A DNA stretch of 64,000 nucleotides from Cordilura impudica (Eukaryota > Arthropoda > Insecta > Diptera > Scathophagidae), in assembly GCA_963682025.1 (NCBI GenBank), contig OY821518.1:145578731-145642730 (forward strand), given 5' to 3'. Below are positions 1 through 10,229 of this stretch, one piece after another (the stretch's first letter is position 1; each line of letters starts with the position of its first letter). The translations under genes were made by a program, and so were the position numbers. A model generated the notes under the pieces. It saw nothing but the letters and a program-made list of their open reading frames with translations, did no database searches and had not been told where the DNA came from.

Positions 1-1002
1 TTTTATTGGACTACCTACATTAATATCTGATAGATTCGTGCAAAATGCCGAGTCTTTCCCTTTTATAGTACACCAGTTATATGATATTAGATATCTACCT
101 TGCATGGGCGGTGCTACACCCACTGCTTCGATCACACCCATTTTTTTGTTCGACTAATCATACAAAGAACCTATATGTTCACGCAAAGCCACAAAGCTCT
201 CTCTTTTACAGTACTCCAGATATATGACATTAAATAGTTACTTTGCGTGGGGAGTGCCACGCCCATTGGTGTGAACCCGCCAATTTTTTGTCCGACTACA
301 CATAATAATATTTTGATGGTGTCGTGAAAAGTGTCAAAGCTTCCCTTTTTTAGTACACCAGTTATATGATATCATATATTTACTTTGTACGGGTGGTGCC
401 ACGCGCACTGCTCCGATCACGCCCATTTTTTGTCCAACTAATCGCATGCATAACTTTTTGGGGTCACACAAAGTCCCAAGACTCTCACTATAACAGTACT
501 CCAGATATATGACATTTTATATTTAATTTGTATGGCAGGTACCACGCCTAATGGTCCGATACTGCCCATTTTTGTCCGAGTACTCACATTAATAATAGGT
601 GACATCAGACAAATTTGAAAAGCTTTCTCTATCACAGTACTCGAGATATATAACATTGAATTATTACTTGTATGGGAGGTACCACGCCCTCTTATCTGAT
701 CCCGATCATTTCCGGCGTAGCCACTAATATTAACAATAGGTGACCTCACACAAATTTGCAAAGCTCTCCCTATAATAGTACTCAATATATGTATATGATA
801 TTAAAAATATACTTTGTGTGGGAGGTGCCACGCCCACTAAAAATATTTTAAAAAATTATAGCCGATAGTACTTCCCATATCCGCAGTAAGACCCTTTGAA
901 AATTTCAAGAAGATCAGATGAGTAGTTACGGAGATTACCCTCTACAAACAAACAAACAAACAAACAAACACACATTACCTCTTTATAATATTAGTATATA
1001 GA
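1..1002 (-). mobile_element. Helitron-like non-autonomous element, copy 1
   Basis: This is read on the minus strand. Its 5' end is the TC at 1002-1001, followed by CTATATACTAATATTATAAA, AGAGGTAAT and a GTTTG run, which is a typical insect Helitron start; an A precedes the TC as expected for insertion between A and T. The body consists of six units of about 143 bp (GGCGGTGCCACGCCCACT marks near 105, 248, 391, 534, 674 and 820). The 3' end lies beyond the left edge of the window. There is no coding capacity. Assignment to Helitrons rests on the terminal sequence and the shared structure with the copy at 2706-2903. Confidence 0.65.
105..840. repeat. 143-bp tandem repeat array inside Helitron copy 1
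   Basis: The marker GGxGGTxCCACGCCCAxT recurs at 105, 248, 391, 534, 674 and 820, giving spacings of 143, 143, 143, 140 and 146 bp. Each unit also carries CCGATC-CGCCCATTTTTTGT, a TAATAATAGGTGACC-like stretch and an AGTACTCxAGATATATGA stretch. Units differ by substitutions, so the array is not recent. The same unit recurs in the other Helitron-like copies. Confidence 0.8.
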
Positions 1003-1538
1003 TAAATACAATTAAATAATAAAATATTAATATTTGTTATGTTGCTTTGTATATGCGAACCTTTTTACTATAGTAGCACACTAATAAATAATTTTATATT
1101 GGGTAATGTTTCTAATTTATTACGATTCGATCAACTTACTGCGCCATGCTTTTCAAAACACGACCAAATTTTTATGTCTTATAATTTTAAATTAATGAGA
1201 ATGATTTTCCGACAATAACTAAAGATTATTGGAAGAACAATTCAACACCACTATACACAACATGGTATCTGCTAAAGAACATTTATAAAATTTTAGTGGC
1301 CATGTACTCTGCCTCCTTGATATTAATGTTATCTTGCCTGGTGATAAAACTAAAAATCGTTGGTTTAATTCTACTATCAAAAGCCAAATTAACGATATAA
1401 CACATATTATACATACATTTTATCGTTCCGTTTTATCGTTCTCCTCCATATGAACTAAATATAACTATGTCATATTTCACACTCCTGCTACGCGCATTTT
1501 ATTTAAAAACTAGTCGAAAATTTACCTTCACGTATTAA
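1003..1538. other. 536-bp spacer between head-to-head Helitron 5' ends
   Basis: This AT-rich sequence separates the divergent 5' termini of Helitron copies 1 and 2. I see no open frame, repeat or RNA gene in it. Confidence 0.5.
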
Positions 1539-2700
1539 TCTATACTAATATTATAAAGAGGTAATATGTGTTTGTTTATTTGTTTGTAGGAGGTAATCTC
1601 CGTAACTACACATCAGATATTCCTGAAATTTTCACAGAGTCTTACTGCGGACATGGGAAGTGCTACGCCGGAAATGGGTAGGATCGGACAAGTGGGCGTG
1701 GTACCTCCCATACAAGTAATAGTTCAATATTATATATCTCGAGTACTGTGATTGAGAGAGCTTTTCAAATTCGTCTGGTGTCACCTATTATTAATGTGAG
1801 TAGTCGGACAAAAAATGGGCAGTACCGGACCAATAGGCGTGGCACCTGCCATACAAAGTAAATATAAAATGCCATATATCAGGAGTACTGCAACAGTGAG
1901 AGTCTTGGGACTTTGTGTGAGCCCATAAGTTATTCATGTGATAAGTTAGACAAAATATGGGCGTGATCGGAGCAGTGGGCGTGGCACCGCCCGTACAAAG
2001 TATCATATAACTTTGTATTATATAGCTGGTGTACTAAAAAAAGGGAAGCTTTGACACTTTGCACGACACCATCAGATCTCAGTATGAGTTGTCGGACAAA
2101 AAATTGGCGTTGCACTCCCCATGCAAAGTAACTATTTAATGTCATATATCTGGAGTACTGTCAAAGAGAGGGCTTTGTGGCTTTGCATGAGCCCATAGGT
2201 TCTTTGTATGATCAGTCGAACAAAAAAATGGGCGTGACCGTAGCAGTGGGCGTAGCACCGCCAATGCAAAATAGATATCTAATATCATATAACTGGTGTT
2301 CTATAAAAGGGAAAGATTAGACATTTTGCACGAGACCATCAGATATTAATGTGAGTAGTTCAATAAAAATTGGGCGGGATGGGATTAGTGGGCGTGGCAC
2401 CTCCTGTATAAATAATATGAAGAACTACGAAAGCAACAGTCTTTTGACAAGTACATTAATTATCAATGTGATTTGTCGTGGAAAATGTATCGCCAAAATC
2501 AAAAATTCGCCAAAATCGAAAATTGCGAAAAATAAAAATCGCCCAAAAAAATCTTCAAAATCAAAAATGGGCAAAATCAAAAATCGCTAAAAAGAAAAAT
2601 TTCCAAATGCGAATGCCAAAAAATCTGATAATTGTTGTACCCCATGAAAATACCAAAAAACATTGTATATCAGCAAGTATTCGGATAAAAAATCTATGCT
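1539..2700 (+). mobile_element. Helitron-like non-autonomous element, copy 2
   Basis: It starts with A then TCTATACTAATATTATAAAG at 1539, the mirror image of copy 1. It continues through GTTTG-rich sequence and a GGTAATCTCCGTAACTACACA stretch into six 143-bp-type units (CCTCCCATACAAAGT-like marks near 1700, 1845, 1985, 2115, 2258 and 2398). After the array comes a region of CGCCAAAATCAAAAATxGCC imperfect repeats (2485-2595) that is also present in copy 3. No hairpin and CTRR end is visible before the next Helitron start at 2706, so the 3' end is probably lost. Confidence 0.65.
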
Positions 2701-2705
2701 AATAA

Positions 2706-2903
2706 TCTATACTAACATAATAAAGAGGTAATATGTGTTTGTTTGGACAAATGCGCATGGCACCCCTACACAAACTTAATATTAAATGTGATATATATGA
2801 ATAACTGTATTAATGAGAGCCTTGGGACTTTGAGTGAGCCCTCTCATAACGATTCGTGGGGGGCAGGGGGAGAGTGTAGCGAAGCACACCGGGTTACATC
2901 TAG
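2706..2903 (+). mobile_element. Complete 198-bp non-autonomous Helitron
   Basis: The element starts with TC after an A (2705/2706) and shares the first 30 or so bases with the longer copies. It ends in CTAG (2900-2903) followed by T. About 10 nt before this end lies the hairpin GTGTAGCGAAGCACAC (2874-2889; stem GTGT-GC with GC-ACAC, loop GAA). A TC start, an A/T target, a subterminal GC-rich hairpin and a CTRR end are the Helitron hallmarks. There is no coding capacity. Confidence 0.75.
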
Positions 2904-3579
2904 TATAAAGATAAACTTCTATAATAATTATAATTTTCCTTTAACTACTGTGGTTATTTATAATTGAACAGGAAATAAAGCTTTATTTCCCAAAATCAAT
3001 ATCCGAAGGGCTGGCTAGCTGGAGCAAGAATTGTGATTGTACAAATAAAAACAAATTTTCTACATCCCAAATATAGTACATTTTATAACGTTAAATATCC
3101 ACAATTAAATTTTCGGCAAAATAATGTAAATTAAATTTTTGTATTGTAACATACATATATCAACAGCTCAATTCTAAAACATGCTAAATCGAAAAAGTGA
3201 GTTTTGCAGGAGAAGCTCTTTAAGTTTGTGTTCGATATCTCGAAAAATATATGAGATGGAATCTTGAGTCTTTCACTGTTTTTATTAGAAATTTAATTCA
3301 ATCCTACCGGTGCTTTCTACTTTTAAAAATTTTAAGTCTATAATACTTAAATATGACAACGCATTCTTTAGCACGCACAAAAATTAGTCTTGTAGTCGTG
3401 TAAGTCCGCTTAGCATCTCTTTGATATTTCTTCAATATTTTCGTAGGTCGTCCAAGTATACACAGCATTGTTTGGTGTGGAAAATATCTGAAGTATTAAA
3501 TTCAATTTGCCCACATAAACGAACATACATTTTAAATTATTATTAAATACCAAACAATTTTTGGTAACATGTAAATTTT

Positions 3580-3972
3580 TATACCCTATACCACCATGTG
3601 GTTTGGGTATAATGACTTTGTGCTGCTGTTTGTAACTACTAAAACATATCTGACCCATCTTTTATTATACCGATCGACTCAGAATCACTTTCTGATTCGA
3701 TATAGCGATGTCCGTCCGTCCGCCTGTCCGTCTGTCCTTCCGTTCGTCTGTGTGTCCATGTAAACCTTTTAATCAAATATTGTCAGGATGGGTCCATATT
3801 TTGACCTAATCCCCATATCTGCAGCCAAAAAAATTAATAACAATATCACTCAAATTTGGTTTATGCTTATTTTCTATATCGAATTAGTAGGACCGAAGAG
3901 ATAGGGTCTCTAAACCATGGTATAGGGTATCGTATAGTCGGTCTACACCGACTATAATTTCTTGCTTGTTTT
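3580..3972. mobile_element. DINE-1/mini-me-like (GTCY)n element, internally deleted (copy A)
   Basis: The left end TATACCCTATACCAC and ATGTGGTTTGGGTA forms a hairpin. A GTCC/GTCT tetranucleotide run (about 3708-3752) follows. The right end is a near-palindrome GTCGGTCTACACCGAC followed by TATAATTTCTTGCTTGTTTT. The family is non-coding, T-rich at both insertion borders and about 800 bp when complete. The likeness to dipteran mini-me/DINE-1 (INE-1) elements rests on the GTCY run and subterminal inverted repeats; I could not compare sequences directly. Confidence 0.7.
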
Positions 3973-4070
3973 CTTTGCTTTAAAAATAAAATAATATCAA
4001 TAAAATTCAATTCAATTCTAACTAAAAGTATTTAAATAACATTAATAAACTTTTAGTAATAAAATTAAAA

Positions 4071-4330
4071 CATCTATAATAGGCTATACGATTTCTTGTG
4101 ACCGAAGTTTTGTTCAACCGTCCTATCCCGCTTCTGATCAGACGCATATTATTTGAAAGTTATTCCTTATTTTACTGTTTTCCAGATTTACAGGTTTTTA
4201 AATTTTTTCCTTTATTTTGAGGAAATTGCATTTAAAGTTGCTACTAACACATACATAAAATTATACATATACTATGTGTGTTTTATTAAATTTGTAAATG
4301 TGTATGTTAATGAGTTTGTTGTCTTCACTG
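4071..4330. repeat. Unclassified dispersed repeat X, copy 1
   Basis: This stretch aligns with 13599-13845 along its length (shared blocks TTTTTAAATTTTTTCCTTTA, GCTACTAACACATACATAAA and others). It is non-coding. The family is unknown to me, and no terminal inverted repeats are obvious. Confidence 0.7.
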
Positions 4331-4528
4331 ACAATAATAATAAACCATAAATGTGTTGGTTTGTGAATTGGCTAAGTTTTTTTTTTTTATTTTTTTTATT
4401 TATTTATTTATTTATTCAGTCTATGGAATCATCTTTACAGACTACTTAAAGTATACATTTATATTATAATATATATATATATAATTAAACATTTAACAAA
4501 ATTGATATATAATATTTATTTAATTCAG

Positions 4529-5315
4529 TTAATTTAATGCATTTAGGTGTAATATAATATCTATTCTCACAATATTCAAACTTTTATTAAAATCAATAAA
4601 CTGATACAGCATATTAAACTCATTACAAATTCTACGAAGTGGATTAAAATTAGCATAGTTTGTACAATAATATTTGATAGTTAGAAAGTTATAATTTCTT
4701 GATGATCGAAAAGGAATATTTATATTTATTTTGTTGATAAGAAATTCAGATTTAAGACTACCATTTAACAGTTTTAACAGGAAAGTAACATCTAGCATAT
4801 GTCTGCGACCTTTCAATGTAGGAAGCTAAATTAGAGCCAGACGATTTTCATAAGATGGCAACCTCATATTAGGATCAAAGCCCAAATCACGAAGACAAAA
4901 TAACAGAAATTGTTTTTGAACTGATTCAAGTTTGTTCGAATGTATATGATATTGCGGATCCCAGACTATAGACCCATATTCGAGTATTGGTCTTACCAAG
5001 GTAGTAAACAACTGTTTTGTCGTATACAGATCCGAAAACTCTTTAGCCCACCGTTTAATGAATCAAAGTACACCAGTAGCTTTGTTTATTGTTAGCGAAA
5101 TATGATTTCTAAAGTCTAATTTTTTTATCCAGATGTACACCAAGGTCATTGAATGAATCCACTAAATCAAGCACAGCATTATTCGTGATATATCGACCAT
5201 TAATTGGAATTGATCTTGTAAAAATCATATATTTGCATTTTTTGACATTATAAATAATACACCAAGTAGTTAAACGATCAATATCATTCTGTAAAAGTGA
5301 TTGTTGGTCAAGATT
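4529..5315 (-). pseudogene. LINE ORF2, C-terminal part after the reverse transcriptase
   Basis: On the minus strand the frames can be followed from LLQNDIDRLTTWCIIYNV through FTRSIPINGRYITNNAVL and FNDLGVHLDKK, then LVRPILEYGSIVWDPQY (5011-4826) and KGRRHMLDVTFLLKLLNG (4816-4529). This is the order found in Jockey/CR1-type ORF2 proteins downstream of the YADD box: the thumb, the (L/I)RPILEYGSxVWxP motif and the xxRR(R)xxD region. At least two stops or frameshifts break it (near 5060 and at 4823). It is the continuation of the reverse transcriptase at 5569-6300, split off by the 239-bp insertion. Confidence 0.8.
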
Positions 5316-5329
5316 GTTGAGGGTAAAAA

Positions 5330-5568
5330 GTATAAAAAAAGCTGTTGTATAGTTAAGATGTAGCTTAGCTTTAAATTTTAAACAAAAAATATCTTAATTT
5401 AAACTCCCAGAAGATGGTTAAAGAATTTAACCGAAATATCGGAAGAAAATAAAGAAATTTTATTACGAATCTTGTGTGGTTTATATTAATAACATACAAC
5501 AAAAGACCTTAAGCCGAAATATAAACAATTTCAAACTTCAACACAGGTCAACAATACAAACACCCTAC
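5330..5568. mobile_element. 239-bp insertion in the LINE with 8-bp target duplication
   Basis: GGTAAAAA occurs at 5322-5329 and again at 5569-5576, and removing one copy plus the 239 bp between them rejoins the LINE frame (KLIFT then LNNLDQQS). The insert contains GAAGATGGTTAAAGAATTTA-ACCGAAATATCGG, a short stem-loop of the kind often seen at the ends of Penelope-like or other retroelements. The terminal sequences are not clearly inverted. An 8-bp duplication would also fit a hAT- or P-type MITE. Confidence 0.65.
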
Positions 5569-6300
5569 GGTAAAAATTAACTTTACATCGTCTGCATACA
5601 TTAATGTAGTTGAGTGTTTAAATACAGAAGGAAGATCATTTATAAATAGCGTAAATAAAAGAGGTCCCAAGTGACTACCTTGAGGTACACCAGATAATAC
5701 TTTTGTGTTGTTGGAATACGAGTTACGAAACTTAATACATTGCGTTCTGTTTTTTAAATATGATCCAATCCATTTTATCAGCAATATACCAAGGCCCATA
5801 CGGTCGAGCTTAAACAACAATAGATCATGATTTACTTTATCGAATGCCTTGTTAAAATCATTATAAATAACATCTGTTTGTTTCATATTAATAAAACCAT
5901 CATTTACCAAAGTTGTAAGCTATAAAAGATTTGTTGTTGTAGAGCGTGATTTGCAGAATCCATGTTGTGTTGAAGATATGATAGAGGACACATTATGTGA
6001 CAACGTGTCGTATATAAGTTTTTCAAATAGTTTTGGAATAGCACTTAATTTAGCAATACCTCTATAATTCGAAATACCAGCTTTAGATCCAGACTTAAAG
6101 AAGGGAATAATAATACGACAATTTCAATTTTATATTAATAATTGAAGATTCCGATATTATGTATGGATACAGATTATTGCTATTAAATACTGTCGAAGAA
6201 TAAGTTGATACAAAAAAGTCTGCAAACATATTACTTATGGAGTTATCATCTGAAGATTCTAAGTTACCGTACTTCATAACCGAAGGAAAGTCCGCAGTGT
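5569..6300 (-). pseudogene. LINE reverse transcriptase domain
   Basis: The minus-strand peptide at 5910-5548 contains FNKAFDKVNHDLLLFKLDRM (RT motif A region with the first catalytic Asp), VLSGVPQGSHLGPLLFTLFI (motif B) and MYADDVKL (motif C, YADD). Upstream, IPKLFEKLIYDTLSHNV and STQHGFCKSRSTTTNLL follow the usual RT fingers, and MKYGNLESSDDNSISNMFAD (6277 on down) matches the pre-RT segment of Jockey/CR1 ORF2. A stop in LL*LTTLVN and frame changes near 6110 and 6290 break it. The catalytic motifs themselves are unaltered. The RT would copy the element RNA at a nicked target site. Confidence 0.85.
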
Positions 6301-6301
6301 C

Positions 6302-6342
6302 TTTTAGAATTAATAAATTTATAAAATGCTTTTTGGATTATT
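6302..6342. repeat. About 41-bp direct repeat, left flank of GTCY element B
   Basis: TTTTAGAATTAATAAATTTA-TAAAATG followed by CTTTTTGGATTATT is repeated, with one or two differences, at 7393-7434 on the other side of the inserted element. The sequence is LINE coding sequence (FYKFINSK). Confidence 0.8.
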
Positions 6343-7396
6343 TATACCCTATACCACTATGTGGTTTGGGTATAATGACTTTGTGCTGCTGTTTGTAACA
6401 ACCAAAAATATTTGACGTACACCCATCTTTAATTATACCGATCGAATCAGAATCACTATCTGATTCGATTTAACGATGTCCGTCCGTCCGTCCGTCTGTG
6501 TGTCCATGTAAAGTTTGTAATCAAACTGCAGGTCGCAAATATGAATATATTTTAACGAAATTTGGTATTTGATCTTTTATCGGCCATGGGATGAACGCTG
6601 TTGAAATTGGTGAGAATCGGTCCATGTTCAGACCTAGCCCCCATACAAATGACCCCTATGAAATCAACATATATTGCCATAAGATCCAAATTATCATACA
6701 AATCTTAGTCAAATTGGGTTTATATGTATATATTACATCCATTAATCAGTAGTCCAAAAATGATCCCTATTGGACAACTCTTAGTCATAGGCCCCATATA
6801 GAGCTGCTTCCCGATCTTCACTTAAATCTATCAAAAAACAAAAATATTGCACTGATTCTCCTCAAATTTTGTTTGTATATATTTTTGCAAAATACAAGAG
6901 ACTTTACCAAACATGATCAGGATCGGTCCATTTTTGGGCCTAGTCCCCATATAGATATAGCATCCGATATGAACTTTTTCATATCTGCAGCCGAAAAACT
7001 TAATAAAAATCCCACTCAAATTTAGGGTATGCTTATTTCTATATCGAGGGCGTATATTCAAAAAGTGCTATCTGCAGCAATAATTATTTTAAAGAGAGCG
7101 TGTAAAACCAATTTATTAATAAGATCTGAAAGTATTTGTCGATCGATTTGCTACAATATCTATTAAGAAATAGTCGTACTAATCATGTATGAACTCAAAA
7201 TTAATATTATATTTGACAGTTATATCAGAGAACAGTTTAAAATCAAAAATTAATATTGCTGTCAAATGTAGATAGCACTTTTTGAATATAAGCCCTCGAT
7301 ATCCAGTTCGTTGGGCCTGAGAGATAGGGTCTCTAAACGCATCGTATAGGGTATCGTATAGTTGGTCTTGACCGACTATAATTTTCTTACTTGTTT
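6343..7396. mobile_element. DINE-1/mini-me-like (GTCY)n element with nested MITE (copy B)
   Basis: It begins TATACCCTATACCACTATGT, carries a GTCC run at about 6479-6502, and ends in GGTCTTGACCGAC-TATAATTTTCTTACTTG. It interrupts the LINE between endonuclease linker and RT. A separate 252-bp inverted-repeat element sits inside it at 7046-7297. Without that insert it is about 800 bp long, like the copy at 18954. Confidence 0.75.
7046..7297. mobile_element. 252-bp MITE nested in GTCY element B
   Basis: Both ends carry a 28-bp inverted repeat starting GAGGGC[G/T]TATATTCAAAA and running to GTGCTATCT. The flanks read ATATC on the left and (G)ATATC on the right, so a 4-6-bp target duplication is possible, but the target and the terminus overlap as a palindrome and the exact border is ambiguous. 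The interior has no coding capacity. Confidence 0.75.
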
Positions 7397-8447
7397 TAGA
7401 ATTAATAAATTTATAAAATGATTTTGGATTATTTTTTAGATTATCCCTTACTTTAATTAAATAGTTATTATAGGCCAATTGATTAGCAGTAATAAATTCC
7501 GATCTTGATAACGAGTATTTCATATAATCTATCAATGTTCCATATTTTCTAAAATTTTTGTACATTTTGTTTTTCTTGTTTTTAAGTTGAGATAGATAGA
7601 TATTCCAAGGAGGACCATTCGATTTAGGAGGTAACATTTTAGGTACAGATGCCGATAAACATTCAAAGAGGTGATGATAAAATGTATGCAAACACAAGAC
7701 CAAGTTATCATTGCAATGAGATAACACATTTATCCAGAAAAGCAAGTGTTGGATGGTATATATCTTCCGGATTAGAAATAGGGCTATTTCGCAATATTGA
7801 AAAGTCATTAGGTTCATTAACGAAAATAAGGTCCAACAGTCCACCAAATGCATTTGTGACGGAGTTGACTTGGAAAAGACAATTTTCCAATAAACCATGA
7901 ATAAATGCAGCTGAAGAATCGGAATAATGAAATGGAACTAAATAATTGGTATCAGAATCAGCTTTCCAGGATGTAGTCGGCATGCAAAAACCTCCAATTA
8001 ACATTAATAAATCAGATGGTTTTATATAATTTTGGATTAAATGAACAGCTTTCAAATGATCCTCATAAACAGAAAGCGGAGAGTTAGGCGGAATGTATGA
8101 GCAAATAATGTATATGGACCTTTTATTAATTTTAGCTAAAACACATATAATCTCAAAATGTAAAAAATCGTTTAACATAATTTCTTCAGACAAAAATTCG
8201 TTTAGTACGCCGCCACCAGACTTTTTTATTACATTATTACACTGATTATTATTTTTATCAGATTCAATTCTTTCACAACGTTCTCTATCTTTTCTGAAAA
8301 TTTGATATTTAGGGCAAAAAATCCCACAGTTATTAACTTTTTTACTGAGCCAGGTCTCCGTAAATATAATAATATGATTATTGAAGCCAAAGCTATTACA
8401 ATAAATTGACGAAAGTTTGAATTCAGACCTCTAACGTTTTGATACAA
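7397..8447 (-). pseudogene. LINE endonuclease domain and linker
   Basis: The minus-strand start MYQNVRGLNSN (8447) is the classical first motif of the apurinic/apyrimidinic-type endonuclease of LINE ORF2. Further motifs are CSYIPPNSPLSVYEDHL, LLMLIGGFCMPTTSW (normally GDFNxP, so the Asp and Asn are lost), GGLLDLIFVNE and ISNPEDIYHPTL (weak SDH-like region). The linker PPWNIYLSQLKNKKNKMY and NNPKSFYKFINSK follows. Frameshifts occur near 8200 and 7700. The domain nicks target DNA in active relatives; here key residues are substituted and the frame is broken. Confidence 0.8.
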
Positions 8448-8850
8448 GATGTATATTAGTTTTTTGGATTTTGATCAGCGGATTTGGGAAGCCGAGCACT
8501 ATCTTCTTCTCTATATATAAATTTACATATTAATGCGTTTTTAGGCCAAAAACTGGCATCTACGATTTGTTCAAATAGGTATTCAGGAACAATTATTTTA
8601 AACGATGCTCTATTTCTGGAATTTCATTTTGTAAACACTGATATCCTCAGGAATACAGTTTTTAATTTTAGAGATCACATAAAATTTCATCTCATCAGCT
8701 TTTGTATCATGTGCGAAACGTGTAGCAAATACAGTTTTGTTTGGAGGAATTGTTCGCAATCCTCTAGGAGTGGGTATTGATTCAATACCAGCTGTAGGCA
8801 CTATATTTGAAGTACCAGACATTGAGGCAGATGGGATTGGTGCTGCAGCA

Positions 8851-9510
8851 TCAAAATCGACCAGCGTTTTCAGGATTATAAAGTAAATTATTAGCCATAG
8901 CAGTTCTAGGCATTGAAGAAATATTTGGAGCAATAATGTTCAGAGAATGCTGAGTACTATGGTTATTAGCATTTGATGTTATCGGAAATGCAGCAGTTTC
9001 AATTAATATTGGAGTAAGTTTATTAATTAAAACTTGAACGTTGTTTGAATGAGAAACGGCAGGATCAATACCAGTAATATTTTGAAAAAGATTTGGTGAA
9101 TATAAAGCAGATGCAGTAGCAGTAGTACCATTCTGATGTGCGCCATTAGGACCAGGACTCTGACTAGAATTTTCTTTATTCAAAAACCTTGGAGACTTAC
9201 GACGAGTTGGGGATTGTGACAGCAATCCCTCTAAGGATTTGAAATCATCAAAAAGCTTTCCATAAGCATTAATTTGACCAGATAAATTATTAAGGTTTTG
9301 TTGAATTTGCAAAAAATTATCTTTCGTACTTTGAAAGAAACGATAAAAATCAGCACCAATTTTTTGACAATCATTACAGCGCCAGTGCAAGTTTTTATGT
9401 TTAGATATTGACTCAGCAACCAAACAGACAGGCCACTATATTTAAAGTGACATAAACCATGACAAAACCAACAGGTAAGCAATCTTTCTTCATAATCAAC
9501 CAAAGAGCAG
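8851..9510 (-). pseudogene. LINE ORF1 (zinc-finger-like gag protein)
   Basis: On the minus strand the N-terminal CWFCHGLCHFKYSGLS (9480-9430 region) shifts frame into VAESISKHKNLHWRCNDCQK, together forming a Cys/His PHD-like finger as found at the start of ORF1 in many insect Jockey/CR1-type LINEs. A coiled-coil-like stretch (FLQIQQNLNNLSGQINAYGK) and a Ser/Asn/Thr-rich tail follow. ORF1 proteins bind the element RNA. The frameshift in the finger makes it a pseudogene. It lies just upstream of the endonuclease start, as expected. Confidence 0.7.
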
Positions 9511-9560
9511 CAGACAGTAAACTGGATGCTCTTGTAGCTTAATGAAAATTTTCTAATAAC

Positions 9561-9890
9561 ATATTTTAAATGTGTACAACTAAACCATTAAAAATCTACA
9601 CAACATTTTTATATTAACCTGCATTTTCCTTATTATATGTATGCATCCTCTTATTAGTTTTCGATTCTTCTTTTTTTCAAAAAATAATAGGTTAGCTTTA
9701 ACTTCTAATATTAAATATAAATAAATAATATCTTTACACACATTTTGGGATAATTTTAGCATTTTTATTGAACAAAAACTCATTTTCTTTGTAAGAATAC
9801 ACAAAACTGTCTTCCTCTCCGCAGACAGCTTTGTAAAAACTAAAACATGTTAAGAGACATACAAGTTCAAACTATTTCTTAAAGTTAGAG
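9561..9890. other. Upstream flank of the LINE, no gene seen
   Basis: AT-rich sequence that may include the LINE 5' UTR. No convincing frame or target duplication is visible. Confidence 0.4.
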
Positions 9891-9896
9891 GAAAAC

Positions 9897-10229
9897 TCTG
9901 CTAACTACACTTGGAGGTGTAAAAAATTGTGTGGCGATCATGCTAAGTACACATAGAAAACACGACACCAGTGAACGGCAATTCCATATAGTGTTGCTTA
10001 GTTAGAATTTCATCAAACTTAAAAAGCTCAAAGCCGAAGTATGCTAAGTACACTTACACTATTTTGGAATTAAAGTTTTTTCAACATTCAGGTGTATGCT
10101 AAGTACTTTTTTGCTTATAACTTTTGATTGCATTAGCCGATAAACACCAAAATTTGATAGAATTTAAGTTGAAAATTACTAAATTGAAAAACGTAAAAAA
10201 TTAAAAACATGCTAAGTCGACATAGCATG
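9897..10229. repeat. Cluster of TGCTAAGTACAC-like motifs
   Basis: ATGCTAAGTAC recurs at 9940, 10041 and 10096, with CTGCTAACTACAC at 9897. A 22-nt near-palindrome at 10208-10229 is built of CATGCTA, a GTCGAC core and TAGCATG. The surroundings are non-coding. No role is known to me. Confidence 0.6.

Larger units (their letters stand above)
4378..9560 (-). mobile_element. Decayed non-LTR retrotransposon (Jockey/CR1-like LINE)
   Basis: This is a near full-length but broken LINE on the minus strand. In order it has an ORF1 with a zinc-finger-like start, an apurinic-type endonuclease, a linker, a reverse transcriptase with YADD, and a C-terminal domain. Its 3' end lies at 4378-4410 in an (AAAT)n plus A-rich tail (TTTATTTATTTATTT on the plus strand). 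It is interrupted by a 239-bp element (5330-5568) and a GTCY-type element (6343-7396). Frameshifts and stops show it is inactive. The clade is inferred from the motif order, not from a tree. Confidence 0.85.

Noticed and set aside
438..785. Open frames on the minus strand within the Helitron arrays (also 1791-2145)
   Set aside because: They follow the 143-bp tandem units and have no recognisable domain; they are by-products of the repeat.
105..840. Regular repeats that could suggest a CRISPR array
   Set aside because: Units are 143 bp, contiguous and degenerate with no unique spacers, and the DNA is from an animal.
3410..3658. Minus-strand frame of 82 codons
   Set aside because: It runs across the left end of a GTCY-type element and has no known motif or splice support.
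6479..6505. GTCC runs as telomere-like or satellite DNA
   Set aside because: They are short and always at the same place inside a dispersed repeat family.
8484..8780. Plus-strand frame opposite the LINE
   Set aside because: Shadow of the LINE endonuclease/ORF1 region on the minus strand.
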